Assembly (NCBI GenBank): GCA_023453655.1
Contig: JAEXTE010000413.1
Coordinates: 1-7,260, forward strand
DNA: 7,260 bases
From: Pseudomonadota bacterium
GTDB lineage: Bacteria; Pseudomonadota; Gammaproteobacteria; Xanthomonadales; Xanthomonadaceae
Direction: 5' to 3'
Part shown: positions 7,259-7,260 of the stretch, piece by piece
Layout of the letters: the number at the start of each line of letters is the position of its first letter
Numbering within the stretch: the stretch's first letter is position 1
Notes under the pieces: model-generated
What the model was told of the DNA's origin: nothing
The model's input: the letters and a program-made list of their open reading frames with translations, nothing else
Database searches by the model: none
Position numbers and translations under genes: made by a program

Positions 7259-7260
7259 AT

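Larger units (their letters stand above)
6705..7260. other. Non-coding region downstream of the operon
   Basis: These 556 bases hold no gene I can defend on either strand. Frames that stay open lack GC-rich third positions, ribosome binding sites and recognisable motifs, and one of them merely continues out of frame from GH43. The base composition is more mixed than in the genes, with a short AT-rich patch at 6941-6948. The region contains several inverted repeats, described separately. No tRNA, rRNA or CRISPR pattern is seen and no convincing sigma70-type promoter was found. Confidence 0.75.

Noticed and set aside
7129..7260. ATG on the minus strand at the very right edge, opening about 43 codons
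   Set aside because: Ser/Arg/Pro-rich, motif-free and short; the sequence needed to judge a start lies outside the window.

Overview
The window is a compact, high-GC, forward-strand stretch in which four complete genes and one truncated gene form what looks like a single operon (positions 1-6704), followed by 556 bases with no credible gene but several inverted repeats. The GC-rich third codon positions, gene content and protein style (GH43 with a C-terminal beta-trefoil, GH97, YtfT/YjfF-type permeases) suggest a gammaproteobacterium of the Xanthomonadaceae/Lysobacteraceae (Xanthomonas, Luteimonas, Lysobacter or Pseudoxanthomonas type). That placement is inference; no marker gene is present.

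Region 1 (1-2580) is the inner-membrane part of a carbohydrate ABC importer of the ribose/galactofuranose class: the last ~165 codons of a two-domain ATPase (YtfR-like), then two different permeases that match E. coli YtfT and YjfF in many conserved blocks. The periplasmic binding protein and the first ATPase domain would lie left of the window. The genes are tightly coupled (1-base and 4-base overlaps).

Region 2 (2573-6704) holds two exported glycoside hydrolases: a GH97 enzyme with the catalytic pattern of the retaining branch (Asp nucleophile, Gly where inverting members carry Glu), and a GH43 enzyme with a beta-propeller, a concanavalin-like domain and a beta-trefoil. The GH97 start overlaps the end of yjfF by 8 bases. 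A strong hairpin and an excellent ribosome binding site separate GH97 from GH43.

Working model: the two hydrolases trim terminal sugars (candidates: L-arabinofuranose by GH43; alpha-galactose or beta-L-arabinopyranose by GH97) from plant oligosaccharides in the periplasm, and the importer carries the released sugar, plausibly in furanose form, into the cytoplasm. The families are well supported; the exact sugars are inferred from family knowledge and gene order.

Region 3 (6705-7260) has no gene I can defend. It holds a 12-bp-paired hairpin just after the operon, a pair of 25-base inverted arms rich in GGGTAC, a 68-base imperfect palindrome with TGTCA/TGACA ends that resembles dispersed intergenic repeats, and a nested fold at the right edge. 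I found no evidence for a wholly new type of system. The most interesting points are the importer-hydrolase coupling, the atypical GH97 active-site loop, and the palindrome-rich tail.
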